64,000 bases of DNA from NCBI RefSeq assembly GCF_003100395.1, contig NZ_CP029210.1:3038001-3102000 (forward strand), given 5' to 3'. This document shows, one piece after another, positions 10,326 through 19,196 of this stretch. The notes under the pieces are model-generated. The model searched no databases. It had not been told where the DNA came from and worked only from the letters and a program-made list of their open reading frames with translations. Numbering within the stretch: position 1 is the stretch's first letter; the number at the start of each line of letters is the position of its first letter. This stretch comes from Aquabacterium olei (lineage in GTDB: Bacteria > Pseudomonadota > Gammaproteobacteria > Burkholderiales > Burkholderiaceae_C). A program made the translations under genes and the position numbers.

Positions 10326-12268
10326 GTGGACGAGGATATACCGACTGCAGAGCCCGGGCCGGGCGCAGACGCAGCCAGCGGCAGCACGAGCCGCACGGCG
10401 AGGCCGCCGTCCCGCGGGGTGTCGAAGTGCAGCGCCACGCCGATCTGACTGGCGCGGCCCAGCATGCCGACAATGCCCTGCCCACGGGGCGCGGCGCCGG
10501 GATCCCAGCCGCCACCGTTGTCTATGAGGGTGACCTCGATGGCATCGGGCAAGGCGCGCGCAGCCAGCACCAGTTGCGTGGCATGTGCGTGCTGCAGCAC
10601 GTTGGACAGCGCCTCGTACAGGATGTATTGAAGCTGTCGCAGGGCGGGCGGGCTGCCGTCGGGCCAGGCGGGCAAAGGCGCCACGTCCCAGCGCAACGTG
10701 ATGCCGGCGGCCTCGAGGCGCGGCGCGAGTCGGTACCGCCAGCTGGCCAGCAGCCCCGCCACATCGCCCGGCGCGAGCGACATCGCATCGATCGTGAGCT
10801 TGAGCTGGGCCAGCGAATCACGCAGCGTCTGGGTCACGAGCCCGATGTCCGGGGGCCGCGCACCGGGGGCCTGAAGCTGCCGCAGCGCCGAAGTCAGGTG
10901 CGCACCCACGCCATCGTGCATGTCCTGCACGATGCGCGCACGCTCGGCGGTGGCGGCCTGCGCCTTCTCGAGCGCAGACAGCCGGGCGAAGCTGTCACGC
11001 AGGGCGGCCTCGCGCTCGGCGACACGGGTGGCGAGCGTGCGGTTGAGCTCGTGCAGCGCCGCCCGCGATCGCCCCTGGTCGCCGGCCAGCACCACGAAGT
11101 TGCACGCGATCAGCACCGGGCCGAAGATGCCCATCAGGTAGACCGCATCGAAGGGCAGCGCGCCGGTCACGATCAGCATGTCGTGGAAGGCCGCGGGGAC
11201 CAGCACCGCACAGCCCAGCACCAGCCAGCCGCCATCCGGCCGTCGCGTGCGGATCACGTGCGAGATGGCGAGCCCCATGCCGACCAGCGCAATGAGGTAA
11301 GTGGCCCCATAGACATACGCCGTGCGGACGAAGTCGGCCGCCGTGGCGTGGTAGCCGGCGACCAGCAGCATGAGTGCCCCGAACACGCGCGCCAGCCAGC
11401 GCGGCGGGCAGTCTGCAATGCGAAAGAAGAAGGCGCACAGCGCCAGCTGATACCAGTGCGTGAGCGTGGACCGCAGGCCTTCCCAGAAGGACGGGTCGCT
11501 CAGCGGCTCGGGCCGGATCATCAACAGCGTCGACAGGCCCCAGGTGAAGGCTGCCAGACCCATGTAGGCCACGGCGCCCTGGCTGCGATCGCGCCACCAG
11601 CCGAGCCCCATCAGCAGGCCGCTGGTGATGAGGGCCGTGTGGATGAAGTTCATCAGATCGACCTGGATCCAGCGGCGCCAGCGGTAGGGCTGCATGACCT
11701 GCTCCAGCGGGCCCACCGCAATGGGCGCCAGCCCCTCACGGGCAGCATGACCACTGGCCACCCGCACGTCGATGACGTTGGCGCCGTCGCGCCACAAGGT
11801 GGACGGCACCGTGAAGAGCAGCGGGACGTACCAGTTCCGCGTCACGGGCTCGGTCATCGAGCCCGAGAACGGCAAGGCCACACCGTTGATCCACACCTGC
11901 CCGTTCATCGAGACGCGGGGCAGGTAGACGGCCCATGGCCCTTTGGGCACGCCCGCCAGATCGACCCGGAAGCGATACCACATCGAGCCGGTGTGACCCG
12001 GATGGGTGTCCATCCAGCGGTGCGGCAGGTGCGTGTGCAACCAGGGTCCGTCAGGGGGCGGCACGCCATCGGCACCCCGGGCGCCGATCAGCACGCAGGC
12101 CTCGTGCAGGTGGTGCAGCATTTCACCGTGCAGCGGCACGCTCCGCACGGCCACGGCGTCGCTGGCCGCGCGCGCGCCCGACACGGGCCACACCGACCAC
12201 AAGACCCACACCACCATCCACCCCAACAGACCGACGCCGGTGCGCGCCCGGAGCAACAAGCCAGACAT
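10322..12268 (-). CDS. 7TM sensor histidine kinase (HisKA_3 type)
   Basis: A 648-residue sensor kinase. A signal-anchor (about 10-34) is followed by a periplasmic domain of about 160 residues with jelly-roll-like content (TGSMWYRFRVDL, WINGVALPFSGS), seven transmembrane helices (about 200-400), a short coiled coil, a HisKA_3 dimerisation domain with phospho-acceptor H451 in QDMHDGVG, and a HATPase domain with N-box YEALSNVLQHA and G-box DNGGGWDP. This is the 7TMR-DISM layout known from carbohydrate or envelope-sensing kinases; the ligand here is unknown. The ATG at 12268 starts the signal anchor; open frame further upstream is antisense to uup. It is divergent from uup with a 90-base gap. Confidence 0.9.
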   Translation of the reverse strand: MSGLLLRARTGVGLLGWMVVWVLWSVWPVSGARAASDAVAVRSVPLHGEMLHHLHEACVLIGARGADGVPPPDGPWLHTHLPHRWMDTHPGHTGSMWYRFRVDLAGVPKGPWAVYLPRVSMNGQVWINGVALPFSGSMTEPVTRNWYVPLLFTVPSTLWRDGANVIDVRVASGHAAREGLAPIAVGPLEQVMQPYRWRRWIQVDLMNFIHTALITSGLLMGLGWWRDRSQGAVAYMGLAAFTWGLSTLLMIRPEPLSDPSFWEGLRSTLTHWYQLALCAFFFRIADCPPRWLARVFGALMLLVAGYHATAADFVRTAYVYGATYLIALVGMGLAISHVIRTRRPDGGWLVLGCAVLVPAAFHDMLIVTGALPFDAVYLMGIFGPVLIACNFVVLAGDQGRSRAALHELNRTLATRVAEREAALRDSFARLSALEKAQAATAERARIVQDMHDGVGAHLTSALRQLQAPGARPPDIGLVTQTLRDSLAQLKLTIDAMSLAPGDVAGLLASWRYRLAPRLEAAGITLRWDVAPLPAWPDGSPPALRQLQYILYEALSNVLQHAHATQLVLAARALPDAIEVTLIDNGGGWDPGAAPRGQGIVGMLGRASQIGVALHFDTPRDGGLAVRLVLPLAASAPGPGSAVGISSST

Positions 12269-12358
12269 CGCGCCATTGTCTCGCGCCGATCTGCACGGGT
12301 CTGCCCCCTGCTTGGGGCGACAATGCAGCTTTTCCGCTTTTGCTTGCTGCCCGCCACC

Positions 12359-14308
12359 ATGGCCGTCCTCACCCTGAGCCAGGCTCAACTCGCTTTCGGC
12401 CACGTCGCCCTCCTCGACCATGCCTCGTTCTCGCTCGAAACCGGCGAACGCGTCGGGCTGATTGGCCGCAATGGCACCGGCAAGTCCTCGCTGCTGAAGA
12501 TCCTCGCCGGGCTGGAGAAGCCCGACGACGGCCAGCTGCAGGTGCAAAAAGGCGTCGAGCTGGCCTACGTGCCGCAGGAGCCGGCATTCGCCGACGACGC
12601 CACCGTGGAGAGCACGGTGAGCGAAGGCCTGGGCGACATTCGCGCGCTGCGCGAACGCTTCGAGGCGATCACGCACGGCGAAGGCGATGCCGACGACATG
12701 GAATCGCTCATGACCCAGATCGAGGCCCGCAACGGCTGGAACTGGGAGCAGCGCGTCGAAGAAACCCTGCAGCGCCTGAACCTCTCGGCCGACCTCCCGA
12801 TTGCGAGCCTCTCGGGCGGCATGAAGAAGCGCGTCGCCCTGGCCCGCGCCCTGGTGGCCAGCCCCGATGTGCTCTTCCTTGACGAGCCCACCAACCACCT
12901 GGACCTGGATGCCATCACGTGGCTGGAGGACCTGCTCAAGGACTTCAAGGGCAGCATCCTGCTGATCTCCCACGACCGCGCCTTCCTGGACAACGTGTGC
13001 ACCCGCATCGTCGAGCTCGACCGCGGCCAGCTGCGCAGCTACCCCGGCAACTTCGCTGCCTACCAGACGCTGAAGGAGCAGGAACTGGCCGACGAGGCTG
13101 TCGCCAACGCCCGCTTCGACAAGCTGCTGGCGCAGGAGGAGGTGTGGATCCGCAAGGGCGTGGAAGCCCGCCGCACGCGCTCGGTGGCGCGCATCAAGCG
13201 CCTGGAAGGCCTGCGTGCCGCGCGCTCGTCGCGCCGTGATGTGGTGGGCCGCGTCAAGCTCGAGGTCTCGCAGGGCGACCGCAGCGGCAAGATCGTGGCG
13301 GAACTCGAAGACGTCTCCAAGGCCTACGGCGGCCGCACCATCGTCAAGGGGTTCACGGGCACCATCCTGCGGGGCGACAAGGTGGGCCTGGTCGGCTCCA
13401 ACGGCGCGGGCAAGACCACGCTGCTGAAGATGATCCTGGGCGAACTGGCGCCCGACAGCGGCACCGTGAAGCAAGGCGCCAACCTCGCGGTGGCGTACTT
13501 CGACCAGATGCGTGATCACCTCGACCTCGACGCCACGCTGGCCGACTTCATCAGCCCGGGCAGCGAGTGGATCGAGATCAACGGCTCGCGCAAGCACGTG
13601 ATGGGCTATCTGCAGGACTTTCTGTTCTCGCCGGCGCGCGCCAACTCGCCCGTGCGCACGCTCAGCGGCGGGGAGCGCAACCGCCTGCTGCTGGCGCGCC
13701 TGTTCGCCAAGCCCAGCAACGTGCTGGTGCTCGACGAACCCACCAACGACCTTGACATCGACACGCTCGACCTGCTCGAAGACCTGCTGGCCGAGTACCC
13801 GGGCACCGTCTTCCTGGTCAGCCATGACCGGCGCTTCCTGGACAACGTGGTCACCTCGACCCTGGTGGCCGAGGGCAACGGCCACTGGCGCGAATACGAA
13901 GGTGGCGTCGAAGACTGGCTGATCCAGTCGCGCCGCGCGCAGGCCATTGCGGCCGGCAAGCCGGGGGCAGCCGCCATTGCCGCCGCCGTCAAGCAGACGC
14001 CGGAAGCCGACACGCGCACACCGGTGAGCGTGGCCGCCGACACCGCGCCCGCCGCGGCGCCGGCAGCCGCCGTGGTGGCCCAGCCGAAACGCAAGCTGAG
14101 CTACAAGGAGCAGCGTGAGCTGGACGAACTGCCCGCCCGCATCGAGGCACTCGAGACCGAACAGGCCGAACTGAACAAGCAGCTCGCCGACCCGGATGTC
14201 TACAGCAAGGAAGGCGCGAACGTGGCGGCCCTGCATGCCCGCGTCGAGGAGATCGACGAGGCGCTGCTGGCGTTGCTGGAACGCTGGGAAACGCTGGGCC
14301 AGCGCTGA
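12359..14308 (+). CDS. uup: ABC-F ATPase Uup
   Basis: A 649-residue protein with two ABC ATPase domains and no membrane part, the ABC-F plan. Domain 1 has Walker A GRNGTGKSS (36-44), signature LSGGMKKR and Walker B LFLDEPTNHLD; domain 2 has GSNGAGKTT (about 345-353), LSGGERNR and VLDEPTNDLD. An Ala/Pro linker leads to a C-terminal coiled coil (about 575-645) as in Uup, which binds DNA or ribosomes. Uup limits precise transposon excision and acts at the ribosome. The ATG at 12359 gives the family start MAVLTLSQAQLAF; an in-frame ATG at 12323 would add 12 residues. Confidence 0.94.
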   Translation: MAVLTLSQAQLAFGHVALLDHASFSLETGERVGLIGRNGTGKSSLLKILAGLEKPDDGQLQVQKGVELAYVPQEPAFADDATVESTVSEGLGDIRALRERFEAITHGEGDADDMESLMTQIEARNGWNWEQRVEETLQRLNLSADLPIASLSGGMKKRVALARALVASPDVLFLDEPTNHLDLDAITWLEDLLKDFKGSILLISHDRAFLDNVCTRIVELDRGQLRSYPGNFAAYQTLKEQELADEAVANARFDKLLAQEEVWIRKGVEARRTRSVARIKRLEGLRAARSSRRDVVGRVKLEVSQGDRSGKIVAELEDVSKAYGGRTIVKGFTGTILRGDKVGLVGSNGAGKTTLLKMILGELAPDSGTVKQGANLAVAYFDQMRDHLDLDATLADFISPGSEWIEINGSRKHVMGYLQDFLFSPARANSPVRTLSGGERNRLLLARLFAKPSNVLVLDEPTNDLDIDTLDLLEDLLAEYPGTVFLVSHDRRFLDNVVTSTLVAEGNGHWREYEGGVEDWLIQSRRAQAIAAGKPGAAAIAAAVKQTPEADTRTPVSVAADTAPAAAPAAAVVAQPKRKLSYKEQRELDELPARIEALETEQAELNKQLADPDVYSKEGANVAALHARVEEIDEALLALLERWETLGQR

Positions 14309-14323
14309 TCGCGGCTTAGCGGG

Positions 14324-16114
14324 TCAGGCGCGACGCGCCACCGGCGAGGCCCCGCCGTTTGTCTGCGACAACAGGCTTTCGCAGGCGGCTTCCGGGTCTT
14401 CGCTGTAGAGGACCTGATCAAGGAGAGGCGCCAGGCGGCGCGTGTCGGCCCGCAGCACACGCTGCTTGACCGACGCCACCTGCGTGGGGTGCATCGAGAA
14501 GCTGCGCAACCCCATGGCCAGCAGCAGCTCGGTGAAGGCCGGATCGCCCGCCATTTCGCCGCACACACTCACGCCTTTGCCCGCGGCACGGGCCTGGGTG
14601 ATGGTGTTGGCCACGAGTTGCAGGACCGCAGGGTGCCACGCGTCGTACAGATGGGCCACGGCCTCGTCGGCGCGGTCGATCGCCAGCGTGTACTGGATCA
14701 GGTCGTTCGTGCCGATCGACAGGAAGTCGAAGTGCTTGAGGAACAGCGGCAGGGTCAGGGCCGCGGCGGGCACCTCGATCATGGCCCCGAGTTGCACCTC
14801 GCCGAAGGAGCGGCCAGCCTCGGTCAACTGGCGCTTCGCGTGGGCGATGTGCTCCATGGTCTGCGTGATCTCGCGCTGGCTAGCCAGCATCGGAATCAAG
14901 ATCTTCACCGGCCCGTGCACCGCCGCGCGGTACAGCGCCCGCAGCTGTCGACGGAACATGCTCGGCTCGGACAGGCTCCAGCGGATGGCCCGCAGGCCGA
15001 GCGCCGGGTTCAGCACCGATTCATGTCGCAGCTCGGCCGCCGACAGGCCATCGAGCGGCTTGTCGGCGCCGATGTCGACCGTGCGGATCGTGACGGGCAG
15101 GCCCTTCATCGACTCGACGGCACGGCGGTAGGCGTCGTACTGCTCCTCTTCATCGGGCAGGTTGCCACCGCGGTTCATGAACAGGAACTCGGAGCGAAAC
15201 AGCCCGACGCCCACCGAGCCAGCTTCCAGTGCGGCCGGGGCGTCTTCCGGCATCTCGATGTTGGCCAGCAGCTCGACGCGCTCACCATCGAGCGTGACCG
15301 CCGGCGTGTGCCGCAGCCGGGCCAGCCGCCCGCGCTCCAGCTCGCTCTGACGCTGCCGGAAGCGGTATTCCTCCAGCACGATGGGCGACGGGTCGACGAT
15401 GACCAGCCCGGCATCGCCATCGATGATGATGCAGTCGTCCTGACGGATGAGGTGGCTGGCCTGGCGGGCGCCCACGACGGCCGGGATGTCCATGCTGCGC
15501 GCCACGATGGCCGTGTGCGAGGTCTTGCCTCCCACGTCGGTCACGAAGCCCTTGAACACGCTGCGCTTGAAGTTCAGCATGTCGGCCGGTGCGATGTCGC
15601 TGGCCACCAGCACCAGCGGTTCGTCGCCCCCGAAATCGCGGTGCTCGCCCCCATCCGGCACGGCCGACGGCTTGCCCTTGCTCAGGCTGCGCAGCAGGCG
15701 CTCCACCACCTGCTCCAGGTCGGCCTTGCGTTCGCGGATGTACGGGTCGTCCATCTCGTCGAACTGGCGCGCCAGCACCTCCAGCTGCGCGGACACCGCC
15801 CACTCCGCGTTGTAGTGGCGCTCGCGGATCCAGTCTGCAGACGCGCCCACCAGGGCCTCATCCTGCACCAGCATCAGGTGCACATCGAGCAGCGCCGCCA
15901 GTTCCGCCGGCGCATCGGCAGGCAGATCGCGCTTGAGCACCTCGAACTCGGTGGCCACCACGTCGCGCGCGCTCAGCAGCCGCCCCACCTCCGATTCGAT
16001 CAGGGTGGGGTCGATGAAGACGTGCGGCACGTCCACCCGGCTGGACGCCACCAGCACGGCGCGGCCGATGGCCACGCCGCGTGACACCGGCAGGCCGAAG
16101 ATCTGGATGCTCAT
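14324..16114 (-). CDS. ptsI: PTS enzyme I (PEP-protein phosphotransferase)
   Basis: A 596-residue enzyme I of normal length. The N-terminal HPr-binding part is followed by the phosphohistidine domain with H200 in GGKTSHTAIVARSMDIPAVVG, and the TIM-barrel PEP-binding domain carries EFLFMNR, GTNDLIQYTLAIDRAD and the active-site cysteine in SVCGEMAGD. It takes phosphate from PEP and passes it to HPr. The ATG at 16114 gives the family start MSIQIFGLPVSRG. In related genomes it is preceded by an EIIA gene and ptsH; here neither is adjacent, as the upstream neighbour is the divergent acyltransferase gene. Confidence 0.95.
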   Translation of the reverse strand: MSIQIFGLPVSRGVAIGRAVLVASSRVDVPHVFIDPTLIESEVGRLLSARDVVATEFEVLKRDLPADAPAELAALLDVHLMLVQDEALVGASADWIRERHYNAEWAVSAQLEVLARQFDEMDDPYIRERKADLEQVVERLLRSLSKGKPSAVPDGGEHRDFGGDEPLVLVASDIAPADMLNFKRSVFKGFVTDVGGKTSHTAIVARSMDIPAVVGARQASHLIRQDDCIIIDGDAGLVIVDPSPIVLEEYRFRQRQSELERGRLARLRHTPAVTLDGERVELLANIEMPEDAPAALEAGSVGVGLFRSEFLFMNRGGNLPDEEEQYDAYRRAVESMKGLPVTIRTVDIGADKPLDGLSAAELRHESVLNPALGLRAIRWSLSEPSMFRRQLRALYRAAVHGPVKILIPMLASQREITQTMEHIAHAKRQLTEAGRSFGEVQLGAMIEVPAAALTLPLFLKHFDFLSIGTNDLIQYTLAIDRADEAVAHLYDAWHPAVLQLVANTITQARAAGKGVSVCGEMAGDPAFTELLLAMGLRSFSMHPTQVASVKQRVLRADTRRLAPLLDQVLYSEDPEAACESLLSQTNGGASPVARRA

Positions 16115-16259
16115 GGCTTGATCGTAACAGTGGGCACCCCCGTACCCGGGGTGTGCGGCCTCAGGGTTGACACCCATCACGGCCGGATGGCCGGTGCGTC
16201 ATGCAACTGTCACGCCAGGTTCATGGGCACGTCACCCCACCTGCCCACAGTCGAGGCTC

Positions 16260-17147
16260 ATGTCCACGAAGCCCCTGGAGATGACCATGCGTGACCTGCC
16301 TCTGCCCACGCTGCCGATGGCAGACCTGTCCACCCGCCTGTCGGCCGAGACCCGTGCCGCCCGGAGGTCACTTCATCCGGGCGCAGCGCACGGTGAAGAC
16401 GCGGCCAGCCGCGCCGGCCTGGCGGTCGTTTGGGCAAGCTCTGAAGAAGATGTTCGCGCCGCTCAACGACTGAGGTACCGTGTCTTCGCGGATGAAATGG
16501 GCGCGCGCCTGAATGTGCCCGCCGGCAGCCCGCCCGGTCACGACATCGACCTGTTCGACCCGTACTGCGAGCATTTGCTGGTGCGCCTGATGGGCACGGA
16601 TGGCGAGCCTGGCGACGTGATCGGCACCTACCGCGTGCTGACGCCCGATGCAGCCCGCCGCGTGGGCGGCCTGTACAGCGAGACCGAATTCGACCTGACC
16701 CGCCTGCGCCCGATGCGCAGCCGCATGGTCGAGCTGGGCCGCTCGTGCGTGCACCCGGATCACCGCCACGGCGGCGCCATCATGGCGCTGTGGGGGGCCC
16801 TGGCCGAGTTCATGGTGCGCAACGAGCTCGACACCATGGTGGGCTGCGCCAGCATCAGCATGCGCGACGGCGGCCACGTGGCCGCCAGCCTGTGGGAGCA
16901 GCTGCGCCACACACACCTCGCCCCGATCGACCTGCAAGTGCGCCCCCGCCTGCCGCTGCCAGTCGACGAACTGGACCGCCACCTGCAGGTCGAGCCGCCC
17001 GCGCTGATCAAGGGCTACCTGCGCGTGGGCGCCAAGGTGCTCGGCGCCCCGGCGTGGGACCCCGACTTCCACACCGCCGACCTGCCCATGCTGATGCGCA
17101 TCGCCGATCTGCCATCGCGCTACCGCCGGCATTTCCTGGGCGCCTGA
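16260..17147 (+). CDS. GNAT-like N-acyltransferase, OlsB-like (ornithine lipid synthesis)
   Basis: A protein of about 295 residues with an Acetyltransf_5 (hemolysin/OlsB-like) domain at about 55-200: VRAAQRLRYRVFADEMGA, DVIGTYRVL and the acyl-carrier-binding segment MVELGRSCVHPDHRHGGAIM. OlsB transfers a 3-hydroxyacyl chain to the alpha-amino group of ornithine in ornithine-lipid synthesis, a membrane lipid common in Burkholderiales. The exact amine acceptor cannot be proved from sequence, and no olsA-like gene is adjacent. The start at 16260 is one of several: ATG codons at 16260 and 16281-16287 are all possible because the first 50 residues are poorly conserved. Confidence 0.8.
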   Translation: MSTKPLEMTMRDLPLPTLPMADLSTRLSAETRAARRSLHPGAAHGEDAASRAGLAVVWASSEEDVRAAQRLRYRVFADEMGARLNVPAGSPPGHDIDLFDPYCEHLLVRLMGTDGEPGDVIGTYRVLTPDAARRVGGLYSETEFDLTRLRPMRSRMVELGRSCVHPDHRHGGAIMALWGALAEFMVRNELDTMVGCASISMRDGGHVAASLWEQLRHTHLAPIDLQVRPRLPLPVDELDRHLQVEPPALIKGYLRVGAKVLGAPAWDPDFHTADLPMLMRIADLPSRYRRHFLGA

Positions 17148-17195
17148 CGCCATCCTGACCCGCCCGCGGCCACGGCAGCGCATAGACTGCGCGCC

Positions 17196-18596
17196 ATGCG
17201 CCAACAGCCTCCGCCTCGCCGTACCCCGCCCCGATCCACCCCGGCCTCCGGGCCGCACGCTGCGCCACCGAGCGGCAGCCTGCCGCTGTGGCAGCTGCTG
17301 ACCGGGTGCGCCGAGGCCGTGGCCGCGGTGCGTGAGGGCCGCTCGCTCACCGACGTGCTGGCCGGGCAGCCGGCCGCGCAGCGTCCGGGCGTGCAGGCCC
17401 TGTCGTTTGCGGTGCTCCGCCGGCTGGGCCTGGCGCAGGCGCTGCGCAACAAGCTCGTGCCCAAGGCACCCGCGCCGTGGGTGGATGCCCTGCTGCTGTC
17501 GGCCCTGGCCCTGGCCAGCGGCCCGGAATACGCCGGCCACACCCTGGTCGACCAGGCCGTGGAAGCGGCCAAGCGCCGCACCAAGGCGGCCAGCGGCTTT
17601 GTCAACGCCGTGCTGCGCCGTTTCCTGCGTGAACAGGAAGCCCTGCTGGCCGAACTGGAAGAAGACCCGCTCGCGCGCTTCAACCACCCGGCCTGGTGGA
17701 TCAAGCGGCTGCAGAAGGACTGGCCCGAGCACTGGCAGGCCATCCTCATGGCCAACCAGGAACAGCCTCCCATGACGCTGCGGGTGAACACCCGGCATGG
17801 CAGCGTGGCGGCCTACCGCGCGCGCCTGGTGGAAGCCGGCCTGCTGCCAGCCGACGCCCCGCCACCGGCTGCCGAGGTACCCGGCGCGCCCTCTCCCATC
17901 GTCCTGCCGCACGGGGTGCCGGTGCAGCGCCTGCCCGGCTTCGATGCGGGCGATGTGTCCGTGCAGGACACCGCCGCCCAGATGGCCACACCGCTGCTGG
18001 TGCATGCCGGCGGCCGGCCCTTGCCTGCGGGCGCCCGGGTGCTCGACGCCTGCGCCGCACCGGGCGGCAAGACCGCCCATCTGCTGGAACTGGCCGACCT
18101 GGACGTGACCGCGCTGGACGCCGACCCGGAGCGTCTGACCCGTGTCAACGACACGCTGGAGCGCCTGGGCCTGCGCGCCCGCACCCTGGCCGCCGACGCC
18201 AGCCAGCCCGCCGGCTGGTGGGACGGCCAGCCCTTCGATGCCATCCTGCTGGACGCGCCCTGCAGTGCCTCCGGCATCGTGCGCCGCCATCCGGACGTGC
18301 GCTGGCTGCGTCGCGAATCGGACATCGCCGCGCTGGCCCGCACGCAGGACGCCATCCTCGACGCCCTGTGGCCCCTGCTGCGCCCGGGCGGTCATCTGCT
18401 GTACTGCACCTGCTCGGTCTTCCGCATGGAGGGTCAGGATCGGGTCGACGCGTTTTTGCAACGCACGCCGGACGCCCGCGTTCTGCCCTCCCCCGGCCAC
18501 CTGCTGCCTGTGGTCGAATACCTTGACCCTGGCCATGCCGACCGCGGCGACGGCTTCTTCTACGCCTTGTTGACCCGAACACCTCCAGGTGCGTGA
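17196..18596 (+). CDS. rsmB: 16S rRNA m5C967 methyltransferase RsmB
   Basis: A 466-residue protein with an N-terminal NusB-like RNA-binding domain (about 35-170), an RsmB N1 region and a C-terminal SAM-dependent methyltransferase. SAM binding is shown by LDACAAPGGKTAHLLEL. Both catalytic cysteines are present: C356 in DAPCSASGIV and C406 in CTCSVF. It methylates C967 of 16S rRNA. A Pro/Arg-rich tail of about 25 residues precedes the NusB fold. Its stop overlaps the start of the DUF4390 gene (GTGATG), as in the usual betaproteobacterial order rsmB-DUF4390-ntrY-ntrX. Confidence 0.95.
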   Translation: MRQQPPPRRTPPRSTPASGPHAAPPSGSLPLWQLLTGCAEAVAAVREGRSLTDVLAGQPAAQRPGVQALSFAVLRRLGLAQALRNKLVPKAPAPWVDALLLSALALASGPEYAGHTLVDQAVEAAKRRTKAASGFVNAVLRRFLREQEALLAELEEDPLARFNHPAWWIKRLQKDWPEHWQAILMANQEQPPMTLRVNTRHGSVAAYRARLVEAGLLPADAPPPAAEVPGAPSPIVLPHGVPVQRLPGFDAGDVSVQDTAAQMATPLLVHAGGRPLPAGARVLDACAAPGGKTAHLLELADLDVTALDADPERLTRVNDTLERLGLRARTLAADASQPAGWWDGQPFDAILLDAPCSASGIVRRHPDVRWLRRESDIAALARTQDAILDALWPLLRPGGHLLYCTCSVFRMEGQDRVDAFLQRTPDARVLPSPGHLLPVVEYLDPGHADRGDGFFYALLTRTPPGA

Positions 18597-19186
18597 TGCC
18601 CCAGATGCGCCGCCGAGAGATGCTGCACCGCAGTGCCTCCGCCCTGCTCGCCATGCCGATGGCGGTCGCGGGGCGTGCGGCGCTGGCCGAGGCTGCTCCG
18701 CAAGCCGGCCTGGTGCTCAACCGACTGGCGGTACAGCGGGCCGATGAAGGCCTGCTGCTCAGCTACGACGTGCGCTTCGACCTCCCGGACGACATCGAGT
18801 CGGCGCTCGGCAAGGGCGTGGCGGTCACCTTCGTGGCACGCGCCGAACTGCTGCGCCCGCGCTGGTATTGGCTCGACCAGACCCGCGCCCGGGCCGTGCG
18901 CCGCTGGCGCCTGGCCTACCAGCCGCTCACCCGGCACTGGCGCGTGAACTTCGATGGCCTGAGTCGCCAGTACAACCAGCTCGGCGACGCGCTGGACGCA
19001 CTGCGCCGCACGAACCGCTGGCGCATCGCAGAGCCCATTGCCTACGCCGACGAACAGGACTACGAGGTCGCCTTCCGCTTCATGCTGGACCCCAACGAGC
19101 TGCCACGCCCCCTGCAGATCGGCCTCGGCGGCCAGCCGAACTGGAACGTGTCCGTCGAGCGCCGCGTGCCGGTGCCGCCGGTCTGA
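18596..19186 (+). CDS. DUF4390 secreted/periplasmic protein
   Basis: A 196-residue protein with a twin-arginine-containing or Sec-type N-terminal signal (RRREMLHRSASALLAMPMAV, cleavage after about residue 30) and then a DUF4390 domain: short beta-rich blocks such as LLLSYDVRFDLPDDIESALGKG and the WRLAYQPLTRHWRV segment. The function is unknown; the family is nearly always placed between rsmB and ntrY in betaproteobacteria, as here, which hints at a role tied to NtrY sensing. The ATG at 18596 overlaps the rsmB stop; a GTG three bases earlier is also possible. Confidence 0.85.
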   Translation: MPQMRRREMLHRSASALLAMPMAVAGRAALAEAAPQAGLVLNRLAVQRADEGLLLSYDVRFDLPDDIESALGKGVAVTFVARAELLRPRWYWLDQTRARAVRRWRLAYQPLTRHWRVNFDGLSRQYNQLGDALDALRRTNRWRIAEPIAYADEQDYEVAFRFMLDPNELPRPLQIGLGGQPNWNVSVERRVPVPPV

Positions 19187-19196
19187 TGCCCCCCTC

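Noticed and set aside
10322..14308. Overlapping open frames of about 1300 codons on both strands covering the kinase and uup genes
   Set aside because: Artefacts of high G+C. On each strand only the part with recognisable domains (kinase on minus to 12268, uup on plus from 12359) is coding; the rest is antisense to the other gene and low-complexity.
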